A stretch of 33,055 bases of DNA from Bacteroidales bacterium (lineage in GTDB: Bacteria > Bacteroidota > Bacteroidia > Bacteroidales > UBA932): assembly GCA_024401895.1 (NCBI GenBank), contig JAKSKE010000018.1, positions 1 to 33,055 of the forward strand, given 5' to 3'. The position numbers and the translations under genes are program-made. This document shows, one piece after another, positions 17,663-26,334 of this stretch. Every line of letters starts with the position of its first letter. Within the stretch, counting starts at the first letter, position 1. The notes under the pieces were generated by a model that was not told the DNA's origin, searched no databases, and saw only the letters and a list, made by a program, of their open reading frames with translations.

Positions 17663-18604
17663 ATGAGCGAAGGGAAAAAAGACAGACGCATAAGGGAATT
17701 CATTAAGTCGGAACTGAATGAACTCTCCCGTGGGGCCATCCTGCTGCGGAGCGGAATAGTCCTCACCGTTGCGGTGGTGGTAGCTTTTTCCTTTGCATTG
17801 CTCTCTATGTCGAATCCCAATATGGAGATGCCCAAGACCCTTGTGCTGCGTGCGGCCAATTCGAGATGGAAAACCAAACTGGAAATGCTGGAATACAAGT
17901 TGGACCAGTGCGAAGAGGTCCTGCTTGCGGTGGAGAACAGGAATGAAGGGGTTTACCGGGAGATGTTCGGGCTGGGCAGTACCCCCGAACCGCTATATCC
18001 TGCGGTGACGGCTGCACAGCACGATAAAGACCTGTCCAAAGTGCTTTTGCGTATGGACAGCCTTACCGTTAGGATTGTGAACCAGAACGAGTCTCTGGAC
18101 CAGTCGGCTCAGTTTGCCAGAAGGGTAGGGGCGTTGGCTACGACCATCCCGTCCATCCCGCCAATCCTGCCCCGGAGCGGAAGCTATTATATCTCGAGTT
18201 TCTTCGGGTCCAGGGAAGATCCCGTTTACGGTGACCGCCGGTTCCACAGCGGCATAGACCTTTCCACCCGAATGGGAACTCCGGTTTACGCCACCGGCGA
18301 CGGAACCGTGGAGATTGCCGAACGCCAGTATTACGGTTACGGCAATATGGTAGTGATAAACCACGGTTACGGATACCGCACCCGCTACGCCCATCTGAAA
18401 AAGATGTTCGTGGAACCCGGGCAGTACGTGCGCAAGGGCGAACTCATAGGACAGGTTGGCCGTACCGGAAAAGCTACCGGGCCGCACCTTCATTATGAAG
18501 TCTCCCAGCGGGGGCGTACGGTAAATCCTCTGAATTTTATGGATCTCTCGATGAGCATAGCCGATTACCGCGAAATCCTCTTGCCCGAAAAGAAGAAACA
18601 ATGA
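17663..18604 (+). CDS. Membrane-anchored M23 (LytM-type) metallopeptidase
   Basis: This 313-residue protein is a probable peptidoglycan endopeptidase or a LytM-type regulator of cell-wall hydrolases. A short cytoplasmic tail is followed by one membrane helix (about 34-53, SGIVLTVAVVVAFSFALL), a coiled or helical stalk (about 70-150) and the peptidase domain. Zinc ligands are His195, Asp199 (HSGID) and His277, with catalytic His275 (HLHYEV). All are present, so it should be active. The ATG at 17663 was chosen because earlier in-frame codons lie inside alaS on the other strand. The stop overlaps the next M23 gene by four bases (ATGA). Confidence 0.92.
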   Translation: MSEGKKDRRIREFIKSELNELSRGAILLRSGIVLTVAVVVAFSFALLSMSNPNMEMPKTLVLRAANSRWKTKLEMLEYKLDQCEEVLLAVENRNEGVYREMFGLGSTPEPLYPAVTAAQHDKDLSKVLLRMDSLTVRIVNQNESLDQSAQFARRVGALATTIPSIPPILPRSGSYYISSFFGSREDPVYGDRRFHSGIDLSTRMGTPVYATGDGTVEIAERQYYGYGNMVVINHGYGYRTRYAHLKKMFVEPGQYVRKGELIGQVGRTGKATGPHLHYEVSQRGRTVNPLNFMDLSMSIADYREILLPEKKKQ

Positions 18605-19491
18605 GAAGAATCCTGGGAATATTAGCTGTCTATACTGTTGCCATAGTGGGGTTGTCAACCGTGGCATACGGCGTCATATGCCTGTTCTTGGACACCGACA
18701 TAGAGCGGGAGCTCATAGCGCAGAATAAGCTTTACAAGGAACTTTACCCCGAAATGGAAAAGCGCGGGGAATCGCTTTCCCGGGCCGCATCCTACCTCAG
18801 TTCCCGGGACGAAAAGATATACAACGACATATTCCAGAGCCCCGCTCCGGTTCTGGACCCGGCCGGAAATCTGGACCTGAGCCAGTGGAACGACACCGTT
18901 CCCGAGCAGCGCATAGCCAGGGACGTCTATTCCAAGGCGCTGGCTCTGTCGGAGAAGGCCTTGGCCGTGGAAGAGAATTTCGAGAAGATATTCTATGCGC
19001 TCGCTTCCCCGGGGGCTGCGGTTCCCCCTATGCGAAGCCCGCTGGAAGGAATAGGATATGCGCAGATTGGAGCTTCGGTGGGAATGAAATCGAACCCTTC
19101 GTTCAAAACAACCGTCCAGCATAACGGGATAGACATTATGGCTGCCCAGGGAACGCCTGTCGTAGCGGCCGCATCGGGGGTTGTGACGGGCATCAGGCAC
19201 TCTTCCAAGGGAGCCGGGAACGAGGTTGAAATCACCCACAAGGGGCAATACGTCACCAGTTATTCGCATCTGGCTTCGCTCTATGTGAGAAATGGACAGT
19301 ACGTGACGGCAGGCACAGTCATAGGTTCGGTGGGAATGACCGGAGTTTCCTTTGCACCCCACCTGCACTACGAGGTGCACCGGGGCGGAAAGGCTATGGA
19401 TCCGGCGAACTATATGTTCGCGTCGTTCGAGCCGTACGACTACGCCAATGTCCTGTATATGGCGTCGAATACTCAGCAATCAATGGATTAA
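18601..19491 (+). CDS. Second membrane-anchored M23 metallopeptidase
   Basis: A 296-residue paralogue of the preceding gene with the same layout: one N-terminal helix (about 5-27), a helical stalk, then the LytM domain. Metal ligands His174, Asp178 (HNGID) and His256, with His254 (HLHYEV), are intact. The two stalks differ in sequence, suggesting an old duplication or separate partners. It is translationally coupled to the upstream paralogue and five bases from the MerR gene. The protein would act in the periplasm on peptidoglycan cross-links. Confidence 0.9.
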   Translation: MRRILGILAVYTVAIVGLSTVAYGVICLFLDTDIERELIAQNKLYKELYPEMEKRGESLSRAASYLSSRDEKIYNDIFQSPAPVLDPAGNLDLSQWNDTVPEQRIARDVYSKALALSEKALAVEENFEKIFYALASPGAAVPPMRSPLEGIGYAQIGASVGMKSNPSFKTTVQHNGIDIMAAQGTPVVAAASGVVTGIRHSSKGAGNEVEITHKGQYVTSYSHLASLYVRNGQYVTAGTVIGSVGMTGVSFAPHLHYEVHRGGKAMDPANYMFASFEPYDYANVLYMASNTQQSMD

Positions 19492-19496
19492 AGAAT

Positions 19497-19814
19497 ATGG
19501 AGAAATTGTATTATTCTATTGGAGAGGTGGCCGGGCTGCTGGACGAGAACGTGTCGGCTATCCGATTCTGGTCCAATACTTTCACCCAATTTGTGAAGCC
19601 TGTGAGGACGGCAAAGGGAAACCGGCAGTTCACGGCTGCCGACTTGGAAGTGTTCAAGAAAATCAAACACCTGCTCAAGGTGGATTCCCTAACCATCGAA
19701 GGGGCCATAAAAGTGCTTGAAGGAGATACCGCAAAGGTGGACAATTCGGTGAAGGTGCTGGAATCCCTGAAGCAAATTCGCGGGCAGCTGGTGGAAATAA
19801 AGAAAAGTTTGTAA
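19497..19814 (+). CDS. Small MerR-family transcriptional regulator
   Basis: This 105-residue protein has an N-terminal winged helix typical of MerR proteins (YYSIGEVAGLLDENVSAIRF, then GNRQFTAADLEVF). A helical segment follows (to about 103), but there is no long effector-binding domain. It is the third gene of the M23 operon. The family binds promoter spacer DNA as a dimer. No metal-binding Cys cluster is present, so a metal sensor role is unlikely. The target is unknown. The arrangement alaS, M23 gene and small MerR gene seems to recur in Bacteroidota, as far as I recall. Confidence 0.9.
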   Translation: MEKLYYSIGEVAGLLDENVSAIRFWSNTFTQFVKPVRTAKGNRQFTAADLEVFKKIKHLLKVDSLTIEGAIKVLEGDTAKVDNSVKVLESLKQIRGQLVEIKKSL

Positions 19815-19822
19815 AATATTAT

Positions 19823-19830
19823 TATCTTTG
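19823..19830 (+). promoter_or_regulatory. -7 box for the zinc-ribbon/dnaB/rnf operon
   Basis: TATCTTTG is an exact TAnnTTTG box just after the MerR stop codon. It predicts transcription from about 19833 and a leader of roughly 47 bases before the ATG at 19881. A TTTG at 19808-19811 is too close to serve as the -33 element. This is the only promoter-like site seen before nfnB, so it may drive the whole ten-gene run. Confidence 0.55.
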
Positions 19831-19880
19831 TAGTTCGCACAAAAGTGCTGGAACAAAAGAAATAATTCACGTAGAAAAAT

Positions 19881-20696
19881 ATGGCAACAACCAAAAAAAT
19901 CAAGAAAGTCGAAATTCCCATCGACCAGAAGGAAACCTTCGTTTCTCTGCAGAAGAACTTCGGAGATACCGGTTTGAGCGTAGAGGACAAACTCCAGACC
20001 CTCTATGAACTTCAGGAGGCCGACAATGCTATTGAAAAGATTTACCAGCTCAGAGGAGAACTCCCCGCAGAAGTGGCGGCCATTGAAGATGAAATTGCCA
20101 CTCTGGAGTCCAAGCTCAGCCGTTTGCAGGACACTTGCGACGGTTACGAACAGGCAATAGAGAGCGCTCACAGCGATATTTCAGACTATGACGCAGACAT
20201 AGACAAATATCAGAAACAGCTTGCCAACATAGCCAACAGCCGGGAATTCGACTCTATCAACAAGGAGCTCGAAAACCTCAATCTGCTTCGCCTCATTGCA
20301 GAAAAGAACATCCGCGAATCGAAGGCCGCAATCCAGGACCGCAAGGTAGATATGGACAATATCCGCGGTAAAATAGAGCAGAAGGGTCTCGACCTCGAAG
20401 TAAAGAAGGAGGAACTTTCCACAATCGTTGAATCTACCGCCGAGGAAGAGAAGATTCTTACCGCCAAGAGGGCCGGTTGTGCCATTAAGATAGACGAGCG
20501 CACGCTCATAGCCTACGAGAGAATCCGCGAAAGCGTTCACAACCGTCTGGCTGTGGTTCCGGTTTATGAGCAGAGCTGCGGAGGATGCTTCAGCGCCATC
20601 ACTCCCCAGAGGCTTTTGGACATTGCTTCCGGCAAGAAGCTCGTGATTTGCGAGCACTGCGGCCGAATTCTGGTTCATCCTGCCGTTAAGAAGTAA
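19881..20696 (+). CDS. Coiled-coil protein with C4-type zinc ribbon
   Basis: This 271-residue protein has a long central coiled coil (about 45-205; heptad-rich stretches such as EIATLESKLSRLQ) and a C-terminal zinc ribbon with Cys233-Cys236 (CGGC) and Cys257-Cys260 (CEHC). It matches the widespread bacterial C4-type zinc-ribbon family (DUF164/zf-RING_7 type). The molecular function is not settled; nucleic-acid-associated roles have been suggested for relatives. It lies five bases before dnaB and is first after the promoter. Confidence 0.88.
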   Translation: MATTKKIKKVEIPIDQKETFVSLQKNFGDTGLSVEDKLQTLYELQEADNAIEKIYQLRGELPAEVAAIEDEIATLESKLSRLQDTCDGYEQAIESAHSDISDYDADIDKYQKQLANIANSREFDSINKELENLNLLRLIAEKNIRESKAAIQDRKVDMDNIRGKIEQKGLDLEVKKEELSTIVESTAEEEKILTAKRAGCAIKIDERTLIAYERIRESVHNRLAVVPVYEQSCGGCFSAITPQRLLDIASGKKLVICEHCGRILVHPAVKK

Positions 20697-20701
20697 CCAT
20701 T

Positions 20702-22198
20702 ATGCCGGAGACAAAATCCCGCACTGCAAAAAAATCCCCGCAGGTCAACCTTGAGGCATTGGGACTCGAGTTGGGGAATAAACCCCCTCAGGCTCTCGAT
20801 GTAGAGAGGGCCGTTCTTGGAGCAATGCTCCTGGAACCCTCCTGTGTGGACCAGGTCATAGAGGAACTCAGCCCGGAGTGCTTCTATGATCCCCGTCACC
20901 GTACGATTTTCGAAGCAATGCTGGGGCTTGTAGCCGCGCACAATCCCATAGACATAGTTACGGTGAGCGCCCGCCTGGTTTCCCTGGGCAAACTTGAGGA
21001 AGTGGGCGGTGCCGTTATGCTCACCGACTTGTCCGAGAACGTAGGTTCTGCCTCGCACGTAGAATTCTATGTTAAGATTCTCAAGCAGAAAGCCATTCAG
21101 AGAGACCTCATTACGGCTTCTCACGAGATTATTCACGACTCTTACGACGAATCCATAGACGTTGACAAACTGGTGGATTCGGCTCAAAGTAAGATATACC
21201 GGGCAATCGACAACAACGTCAAGAAGGATGTCCAGGAAATAGGCTCCATTATAAACGAGGCAATGGCCTCCATTCAGGAGATGCAGACTGCCACCGGGGT
21301 CAACGGTGTGCCGTCGGGTTTTGCCAAGCTGGATAAAATCACTATGGGCTGGCAGAAGTCAGACCTTATAATTCTGGCGGCCCGTCCTTCTGTAGGAAAA
21401 ACGGCCTTCGCCCTCAACCTTGCCCGCAATGCGGCGGTTGACCACAATATGCCGGTAGCGTTCTTCTCCCTGGAAATGTCCAACATTCAGCTCGCCAAGC
21501 GTCTTATGACTACGGAAACCGGGTTGAGCGCCGACAAAATCAAGGGCGGAGTCAAGCTTGAGGCGTATGAATGGCAGCAGATGGAGTACAAGCTCAAGGG
21601 CCTGTCCAAAGCTCCGCTTTACATAGACGACACTCCCAGCCTTCCGGTTACCGAATTCCGCACCAAGGTGAAGGCTCTGGTGAAGAATAAGGGGGTAAGA
21701 CTGGTAATCGTGGACTATCTTCAGCTTATGCAGAGTCCTTCCGACCTTAAAAACGGTATGCGCGAGCAGGAGGTTGCCGCAATCTCCAGGAATCTGAAGG
21801 CCACCGCCAAGGAGCTGAACGTTCCCATAATAGCACTTTCGCAGCTGTCGCGTCAGGCGGTGCAGCGTACCGGAGGGTCGGGGAAACCTCAATTGAGCGA
21901 CCTCAGGGAATCGGGTTCAATCGAGCAGGATGCCGATATGGTTCTGTTCATTCACAGACCCGACTATATAGGCCTGAGCGAAGATCCGGCCGACAAGGAG
22001 AAGACTCAAATTATCATTGCCAAGCACCGAAACGGTGAAACCGGTGAAATAGAGATGCTCTTCAAGGGCGAGAAAGTCAGGTTCGTTGAACTTGAAGACA
22101 CCCTTGCCGCGCACGCAATGAACGACGTTGTTCCTTTTGCCGGAAATGACAGCGGTGACTACCCGTTCGATTCAATAGGCCCGGCAAATGAGTTCTGA
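20702..22198 (+). CDS. dnaB: Replicative DNA helicase DnaB
   Basis: This 498-residue hexameric helicase unwinds DNA at the replication fork. The N-terminal primase-interacting domain (about 30-130, ALDVERAVLGAMLLEP) is followed by the RecA-like motor. Walker A is ARPSVGKTAFALNLA with Lys233, Walker B is LVIVDYLQLM, and conserved LSQLSRQ and LRESGSIEQDADMV follow. There is no intein and the length is normal. The last 11 bases overlap rseC in another frame, so expression is probably linked to the redox genes downstream. Confidence 0.98.
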   Translation: MPETKSRTAKKSPQVNLEALGLELGNKPPQALDVERAVLGAMLLEPSCVDQVIEELSPECFYDPRHRTIFEAMLGLVAAHNPIDIVTVSARLVSLGKLEEVGGAVMLTDLSENVGSASHVEFYVKILKQKAIQRDLITASHEIIHDSYDESIDVDKLVDSAQSKIYRAIDNNVKKDVQEIGSIINEAMASIQEMQTATGVNGVPSGFAKLDKITMGWQKSDLIILAARPSVGKTAFALNLARNAAVDHNMPVAFFSLEMSNIQLAKRLMTTETGLSADKIKGGVKLEAYEWQQMEYKLKGLSKAPLYIDDTPSLPVTEFRTKVKALVKNKGVRLVIVDYLQLMQSPSDLKNGMREQEVAAISRNLKATAKELNVPIIALSQLSRQAVQRTGGSGKPQLSDLRESGSIEQDADMVLFIHRPDYIGLSEDPADKEKTQIIIAKHRNGETGEIEMLFKGEKVRFVELEDTLAAHAMNDVVPFAGNDSGDYPFDSIGPANEF

Positions 22199-22604
22199 CA
22201 GAATAGCGCACGAGGGCAGGATAATTGCGATTGACCCGCAACTGACTACGGTAGAGATAATTTCGGAGTCGGCTTGCTCGGCCTGCCACGCGAAAGGTCT
22301 GTGCTCTTTAGGCGAATCCAAAAAGAAAACGGTTGAGGTTCCGACAACTTCGGTCAACTGGACCGTGGGGCAGGAAGTCAACGTTATTATATGCAAGACA
22401 ATGGGACTCAAGGCGGTTGCGGTGTCATACGCTGCGCCGCTGTTTGTTTTGCTGCTGGTTCTCATTGGCTGTATGGCCTTGGGGCTGGGCGAATTGCTCT
22501 CGGGCTTGCTTTCGATAGGAGGTATAGCTTTGTATTACGTTGTCCTTTGGTTTTTCAGGGACAGACTCAGGAATGAAATTAAGTTTTATATAGAAGAGAA
22601 ATGA
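22188..22604 (+). CDS. rseC: RseC/SoxR-reducing-system family membrane protein
   Basis: This 138-residue protein has a Cys-rich N-terminal region (CSACHAKGLCSLG, about 30-42) and two hydrophobic helices (about 79-122). That is the RseC layout, in which the Cys-rich part lies in the cytoplasm. RseC is associated with the Rsx/Rnf electron-transfer complex, and its place directly before rnfB supports the call. It overlaps dnaB by 11 bases and rnfB by four. Confidence 0.88.
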   Translation: MSSDRIAHEGRIIAIDPQLTTVEIISESACSACHAKGLCSLGESKKKTVEVPTTSVNWTVGQEVNVIICKTMGLKAVAVSYAAPLFVLLLVLIGCMALGLGELLSGLLSIGGIALYYVVLWFFRDRLRNEIKFYIEEK

Positions 22605-23449
22605 CAAGTATTGTGATCTGGACTGTTGTCGTGCTGGCCGGCCTTGGTCTGCTGCTCTCTTTGCTGCTGTTCTTTGTGGCAAAGAAGTTCAAGGTGGAAG
22701 AGGACCCGCGCATAGACGAAATCGAGAAGGTGATGCCCGGTGCAAACTGCGGAGGCTGCGGTTATGCCGGATGCAGGGCTTTCGCCGACACTGCGGTTAA
22801 AGCTCCCAACCTGGACAAGCACTATTGCCCTGTAGGCGGCAACGACGTAATGAAAAAAGTTGCCGGTATCCTGGGGTACGAGCTTAAGGAAAAGGCTCCC
22901 GAGGTGGCTGTGGTAAGGTGCAACGGATCCTGTGGAAACAGGGCCCGTGTAAACGAGTATGACGGAATCGCGTCCTGCAAGGTAAAGGCCGCCCTGTACA
23001 GCGGCGACACTGCCTGCCCCTACGGTTGTCTGGGCTGTGGCGACTGTGTGGAAGCCTGTGCCTTCGGAGCTCTGTCAATGGATTCCGAAACCGGTCTTCC
23101 GGTAGTGGATGAAAGCAAGTGTACCGGCTGCGGTGCCTGCACAAAGGCTTGTCCGAAGGGCATTATAGAGCTTCGCAGGAAAGGCCCCCGCGGAATGCGC
23201 GTGTTTGTATCCTGCGTCAACAAAGACAAGGGTGGAGTTGCCAGAAAGGCTTGTTCGGCTGCCTGCATAGGCTGCGGCAAGTGCGCGAAAGTCTGTGCCC
23301 ACGAAGCCATAACGGTAGAGAACAATGTAGCATACATAGACTTTACAAAGTGCAAGCTTTGCAAGAAATGTGTGGCCGAATGCCCTACAGGCGCAATCCA
23401 CGCTGTCAATTTCCCGGTTCTACCAAAGAAGGAGGCAAACAATGAGTAA
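22601..23449 (+). CDS. rnfB: Rnf complex subunit RnfB (polyferredoxin)
   Basis: This 282-residue subunit is the ferredoxin entry point of Rnf. One N-terminal helix (about 5-27) anchors it. Next comes the Fe-S domain CGGCGYAGCRAF with a further Cys in HYCPVGG. Four ferredoxin-type motifs follow (CLGCGDCVEAC, CTGCGACTKACP, CIGCGKCAKVC, CKLCKKCVAECP). It is longer than the E. coli RsxB because of the extra ferredoxin motifs, as in other Bacteroidota and clostridial RnfB proteins. Its end overlaps rnfC by eight bases. Confidence 0.96.
   Translation: MTSIVIWTVVVLAGLGLLLSLLLFFVAKKFKVEEDPRIDEIEKVMPGANCGGCGYAGCRAFADTAVKAPNLDKHYCPVGGNDVMKKVAGILGYELKEKAPEVAVVRCNGSCGNRARVNEYDGIASCKVKAALYSGDTACPYGCLGCGDCVEACAFGALSMDSETGLPVVDESKCTGCGACTKACPKGIIELRRKGPRGMRVFVSCVNKDKGGVARKACSAACIGCGKCAKVCAHEAITVENNVAYIDFTKCKLCKKCVAECPTGAIHAVNFPVLPKKEANNE
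23429..23435 (+). promoter_or_regulatory. Shine-Dalgarno-like site of rnfC
   Basis: AAGGAGG lies six bases before the rnfC ATG and decides this start over in-frame codons further upstream. Such a site is uncommon in Bacteroidota. It also encodes residues near the RnfB C-terminus, so chance is possible. Confidence 0.5.
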
Positions 23450-24791
23450 AATTACTTTCCCCATAGGCGGTGTGCACCCCGCCGACAGCAAATTCGCTGC
23501 AAATTGTCCCATAGAGGTACTGCCCCTGCCTCAGGTGGTTTATGTTTCTATGGCGCAGCATCTGGGAGCCCCTGCAAAACCGGTGGTTGAGGTTGGCGCC
23601 GAAGTTAAGGCCGGTCAGGTGATTGCCGAGCCCGGAGGGTTCATATCGGCTTTCGTCCATTCGCCTGTGAGCGGAACGGTGAAGTCCATCGGCCCCCGCA
23701 AAGACTTGGCGGGCAATAATATGACCCATATCGAGATTACCGTCCAGGGAGACGAATGGGCCGAGGGAATCGACCTTTCAGACACTCTGGTTACCGAGAT
23801 TCCGCAGGACAGGGCCTTCATTCTGGAAAGAATCCAGAAGAACGGTGTGGTGGGACTCGGAGGTGCTACGTTCCCTACTCACGTAAAACTCAACCCGGCT
23901 CCAGGTTCTAAGGCAGAATGCCTTATCATCAACGGGGCCGAGTGCGAACCTTTCCTTACCAGCGACTATCGCATTATGCTGGAAAGTCCCAGGCAAATTG
24001 TCATTGGCGCCGCCATTATGCGTAAGGTCCTTGGCGACTGCCCCTGTGTCATAGGTATCGAGGACAACAAACCCGAAGCTATAAAGACAATGCAGGCCGC
24101 AAATGCCGAACTTGGATACGATGGCATTCAAATAAGAATTATGAAGAAAAAATACCCGCAGGGCGGAGAGAAGCAGCTCATAGCTGCCGTTATGGGCCGC
24201 GAAGTGGGTTCGGGAGCCCTTCCCATAAGCGTAGGGGCCGTGGTTCAGAACGTTGCCACCGCGCTGGCAGTATATGATGCCGTTCAAAAGAACAAACCTT
24301 TGGTTACCAATACTCTTACCATAACCGGTGATTGTCTTCCGCAAAGTGCGATGCACAATTATCTGTTCAGGATAGGAATGCCGCTGTCTTATATTGCAGA
24401 ATACGCCGGAGGAGTGCCCGAGAAAGCCGCCAAACTTATAAGCGGCGGTCCTATGATGGGAAAGGCAATCGCCAACCTTGATGCCTGCACCGTAAAGGGC
24501 TCGTCGTCGATTCTCTATTTGAGCGAAGCTGCAACCCGGCGCAAACCCCAGCAGAACTGTATCCGTTGCGGACGCTGCGCCGATGCCTGCCCTATGGGGC
24601 TCGAACCCTTCCTGCTCAACCGTCTGTACAAGGCCGGCGACGTTGAGGCTCTGGAGCAGAATGCGGCTCAGGATTGTATAGAGTGCGGATGCTGCCTGTA
24701 CAGCTGCCCGTCCTACATTCCTTTATTGGACAATATCCGTATGGCCAAAGGCCAGGTTATGGGAGTGATAAGGAACAGAAATAAAAAGTAA
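23442..24791 (+). CDS. rnfC: Rnf complex subunit RnfC
   Basis: This 449-residue peripheral subunit carries the NADH/FMN-binding site and two 4Fe-4S clusters. The N-terminal part has the lipoyl-like barrel (SAFVHSPVSGTVKSI). The flavin and nucleotide fold has GVVGLGGATFPTHVKLNP and NGAECEPFLTSDYR. Fe-S motifs are CIRCGRCADACPMGLEP and CIECGCCLYSCPSYIPLL near the C-terminus. The chosen ATG follows an AAGGAGG site and gives the family's normal N-terminus (FPIGGVHP). It lies five bases before rnfD. Confidence 0.97.
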   Translation: MSKITFPIGGVHPADSKFAANCPIEVLPLPQVVYVSMAQHLGAPAKPVVEVGAEVKAGQVIAEPGGFISAFVHSPVSGTVKSIGPRKDLAGNNMTHIEITVQGDEWAEGIDLSDTLVTEIPQDRAFILERIQKNGVVGLGGATFPTHVKLNPAPGSKAECLIINGAECEPFLTSDYRIMLESPRQIVIGAAIMRKVLGDCPCVIGIEDNKPEAIKTMQAANAELGYDGIQIRIMKKKYPQGGEKQLIAAVMGREVGSGALPISVGAVVQNVATALAVYDAVQKNKPLVTNTLTITGDCLPQSAMHNYLFRIGMPLSYIAEYAGGVPEKAAKLISGGPMMGKAIANLDACTVKGSSSILYLSEAATRRKPQQNCIRCGRCADACPMGLEPFLLNRLYKAGDVEALEQNAAQDCIECGCCLYSCPSYIPLLDNIRMAKGQVMGVIRNRNKK

Positions 24792-24796
24792 AAGAT

Positions 24797-25759
24797 ATGG
24801 ATAGACTGTTAGTTTCACCCAGCCCTCACGTACACGCGAAGGATTCGACCTCCCGCATAATGGGAGACGTTTGCATTGCGTTGCTGCCGGCCATTGTGGT
24901 TTCTGTGCTCTTCTACGGATGGGCCGAACTGCTTGTGCTTGCGGTTGGCGCCGTGTCCTGCGTTGCTTTCGAATGGGCCATTACAAAATTCCTTTTTAAG
25001 GAAGAAGGCAGGTTCTGCGGCGCATCGGCGCTTGTCACAGGCTTGCTGCTTGCAATGAACCTTCCGGTTACAACTCCCTGGTGGGTTGTGCTCATAGGTT
25101 CGCTCTTTGCCATAGGCGTTGTAAAGATGTCTTTCGGAGGCCTCGGCCAGAATGTATTCAATCCGGCAATCGCCGCACGTGTGTTCCTTCTGATATCTTT
25201 CCCCACATATATGACAGACTGGACTGTCACCCCCGGTTTCATTCACGCTACCGACGCGGTTTCGGGTGCAACCCTTCTGGGCCGGTATGCCGAGGGAGGA
25301 ATGCAGGCAGTCGAGGGATTGGATTACCTTCAGACATTCTTCTATAACATAGGCGGTTCGGCAGGTGAGATATCGGCGCTGGCGCTGCTGGCGGGTTTTG
25401 TATATCTGCTTTGCCGCAAGGTAGTGAAGCCTTGGATAACCCTCAGCATTTTTGCTACCGTAGCGCTTATCTCATTCATTTTCAACCTTGCCGACCCTGC
25501 AACCTATACCGGTCCCCTGTTCAACCTTCTTACCGGAGGTCTTGTGCTGGGCGCCTGCTTTATGGCAACCGACTACGTTACCTCTCCTATGAGTAACTGG
25601 GGAGGAGTCGTTTACGGTGTGGGCATTGGATTCATTGTAATGATGATACGCTACTTCGGGGCTTATCCCGAGGGAGTGTCCTTTGCTATCCTCATTATGA
25701 ATATGGCGGTTCCGTTCCTTAACAAATGGTTCCATCAGAAAAAATACGGGAGGAAATAA
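24797..25759 (+). CDS. rnfD: Rnf complex subunit RnfD
   Basis: This 320-residue polytopic membrane subunit has about eight to ten helices. It carries covalently bound FMN at Thr159 in the motif VSGATLLG. Conserved GGLGQNVFNPA (about 115-125) and ATDYVTSPMSNWG (about 255-268) are family signatures. RnfD forms part of the ion path. It lies two bases before rnfG. Confidence 0.96.
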   Translation: MDRLLVSPSPHVHAKDSTSRIMGDVCIALLPAIVVSVLFYGWAELLVLAVGAVSCVAFEWAITKFLFKEEGRFCGASALVTGLLLAMNLPVTTPWWVVLIGSLFAIGVVKMSFGGLGQNVFNPAIAARVFLLISFPTYMTDWTVTPGFIHATDAVSGATLLGRYAEGGMQAVEGLDYLQTFFYNIGGSAGEISALALLAGFVYLLCRKVVKPWITLSIFATVALISFIFNLADPATYTGPLFNLLTGGLVLGACFMATDYVTSPMSNWGGVVYGVGIGFIVMMIRYFGAYPEGVSFAILIMNMAVPFLNKWFHQKKYGRK

Positions 25760-25761
25760 TT

Positions 25762-26334
25762 ATGGCAGCTTCATCTTCACTTAAAAATATGGCATTATGC
25801 CTTACCGGCGTATGCCTTGTATGCTCTGCCATTCTTGGAGGAGTGTATGTCCTTACACAGGAGCCTATTGCACGGGCCGAGAAAGCCAATCTGCAGGCTT
25901 CATTGTCGCAGGTGATTCCCGACGGTTACGAAATTTCCATTGAGCCGGTTTACCGGGAGATGGATGGTGCCCGCTATGAATGCTACAACGCTGCCGGTGC
26001 AGGCGAAAACGAGGTTGCCACAGCCGTAAAATCTACGGTGAACGGATTCGGAGGCCCTCTCACTGTACTGGTGGGAGTGACTTCGGACGGATGCGTATAT
26101 GCCGCTAAGGTCCTTTCTCACAGCGAGACTCCCGGTCTGGGTGCGAAGTGCAGTGAGGCCGCATCGCATTTCGTGCAGCAGTTCAGCAGATTCGACCCTT
26201 CGCAGAAGAGTCTGAAAGTTAAGAAGGACGGGGGAGACATAGACGCCATTACGGCTTCTACCATTACTTCCCGCGCCTATGCCCTGGCAGTTGAAAATGC
26301 CGTTAAACTTATGAAGGAGGACAGCTATGAGTAA
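25762..26334 (+). CDS. rnfG: Rnf complex subunit RnfG
   Basis: This 190-residue subunit has one N-terminal helix (about 10-31) and a periplasmic FMN-binding domain. FMN would be attached by ApbE to Thr167 in DAITASTITSRA; the expected upstream segment SHSETPGLGAKC is present. The ATG at 25762 was chosen because it follows GGGAGG by eight bases and starts directly before the helix. It overlaps rnfE by eight bases. Confidence 0.95.
   Translation: MAASSSLKNMALCLTGVCLVCSAILGGVYVLTQEPIARAEKANLQASLSQVIPDGYEISIEPVYREMDGARYECYNAAGAGENEVATAVKSTVNGFGGPLTVLVGVTSDGCVYAAKVLSHSETPGLGAKCSEAASHFVQQFSRFDPSQKSLKVKKDGGDIDAITASTITSRAYALAVENAVKLMKEDSYE
26314..26320 (+). promoter_or_regulatory. Shine-Dalgarno-like site of rnfE
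   Basis: AAGGAGG lies six bases before the rnfE ATG, inside the rnfG coding end (Lys-Glu-Asp codons). Sites of the same kind precede rnfC, rnfG and nfnB. Confidence 0.45.

Noticed and set aside
26245..26280. Apparently altered FMN site of RnfG (TAST instead of SGAT)
   Set aside because: The flavin-transferase motif tolerates T/S, A/G and S/A at these positions, and the acceptor Thr is present, so this is a normal variant.
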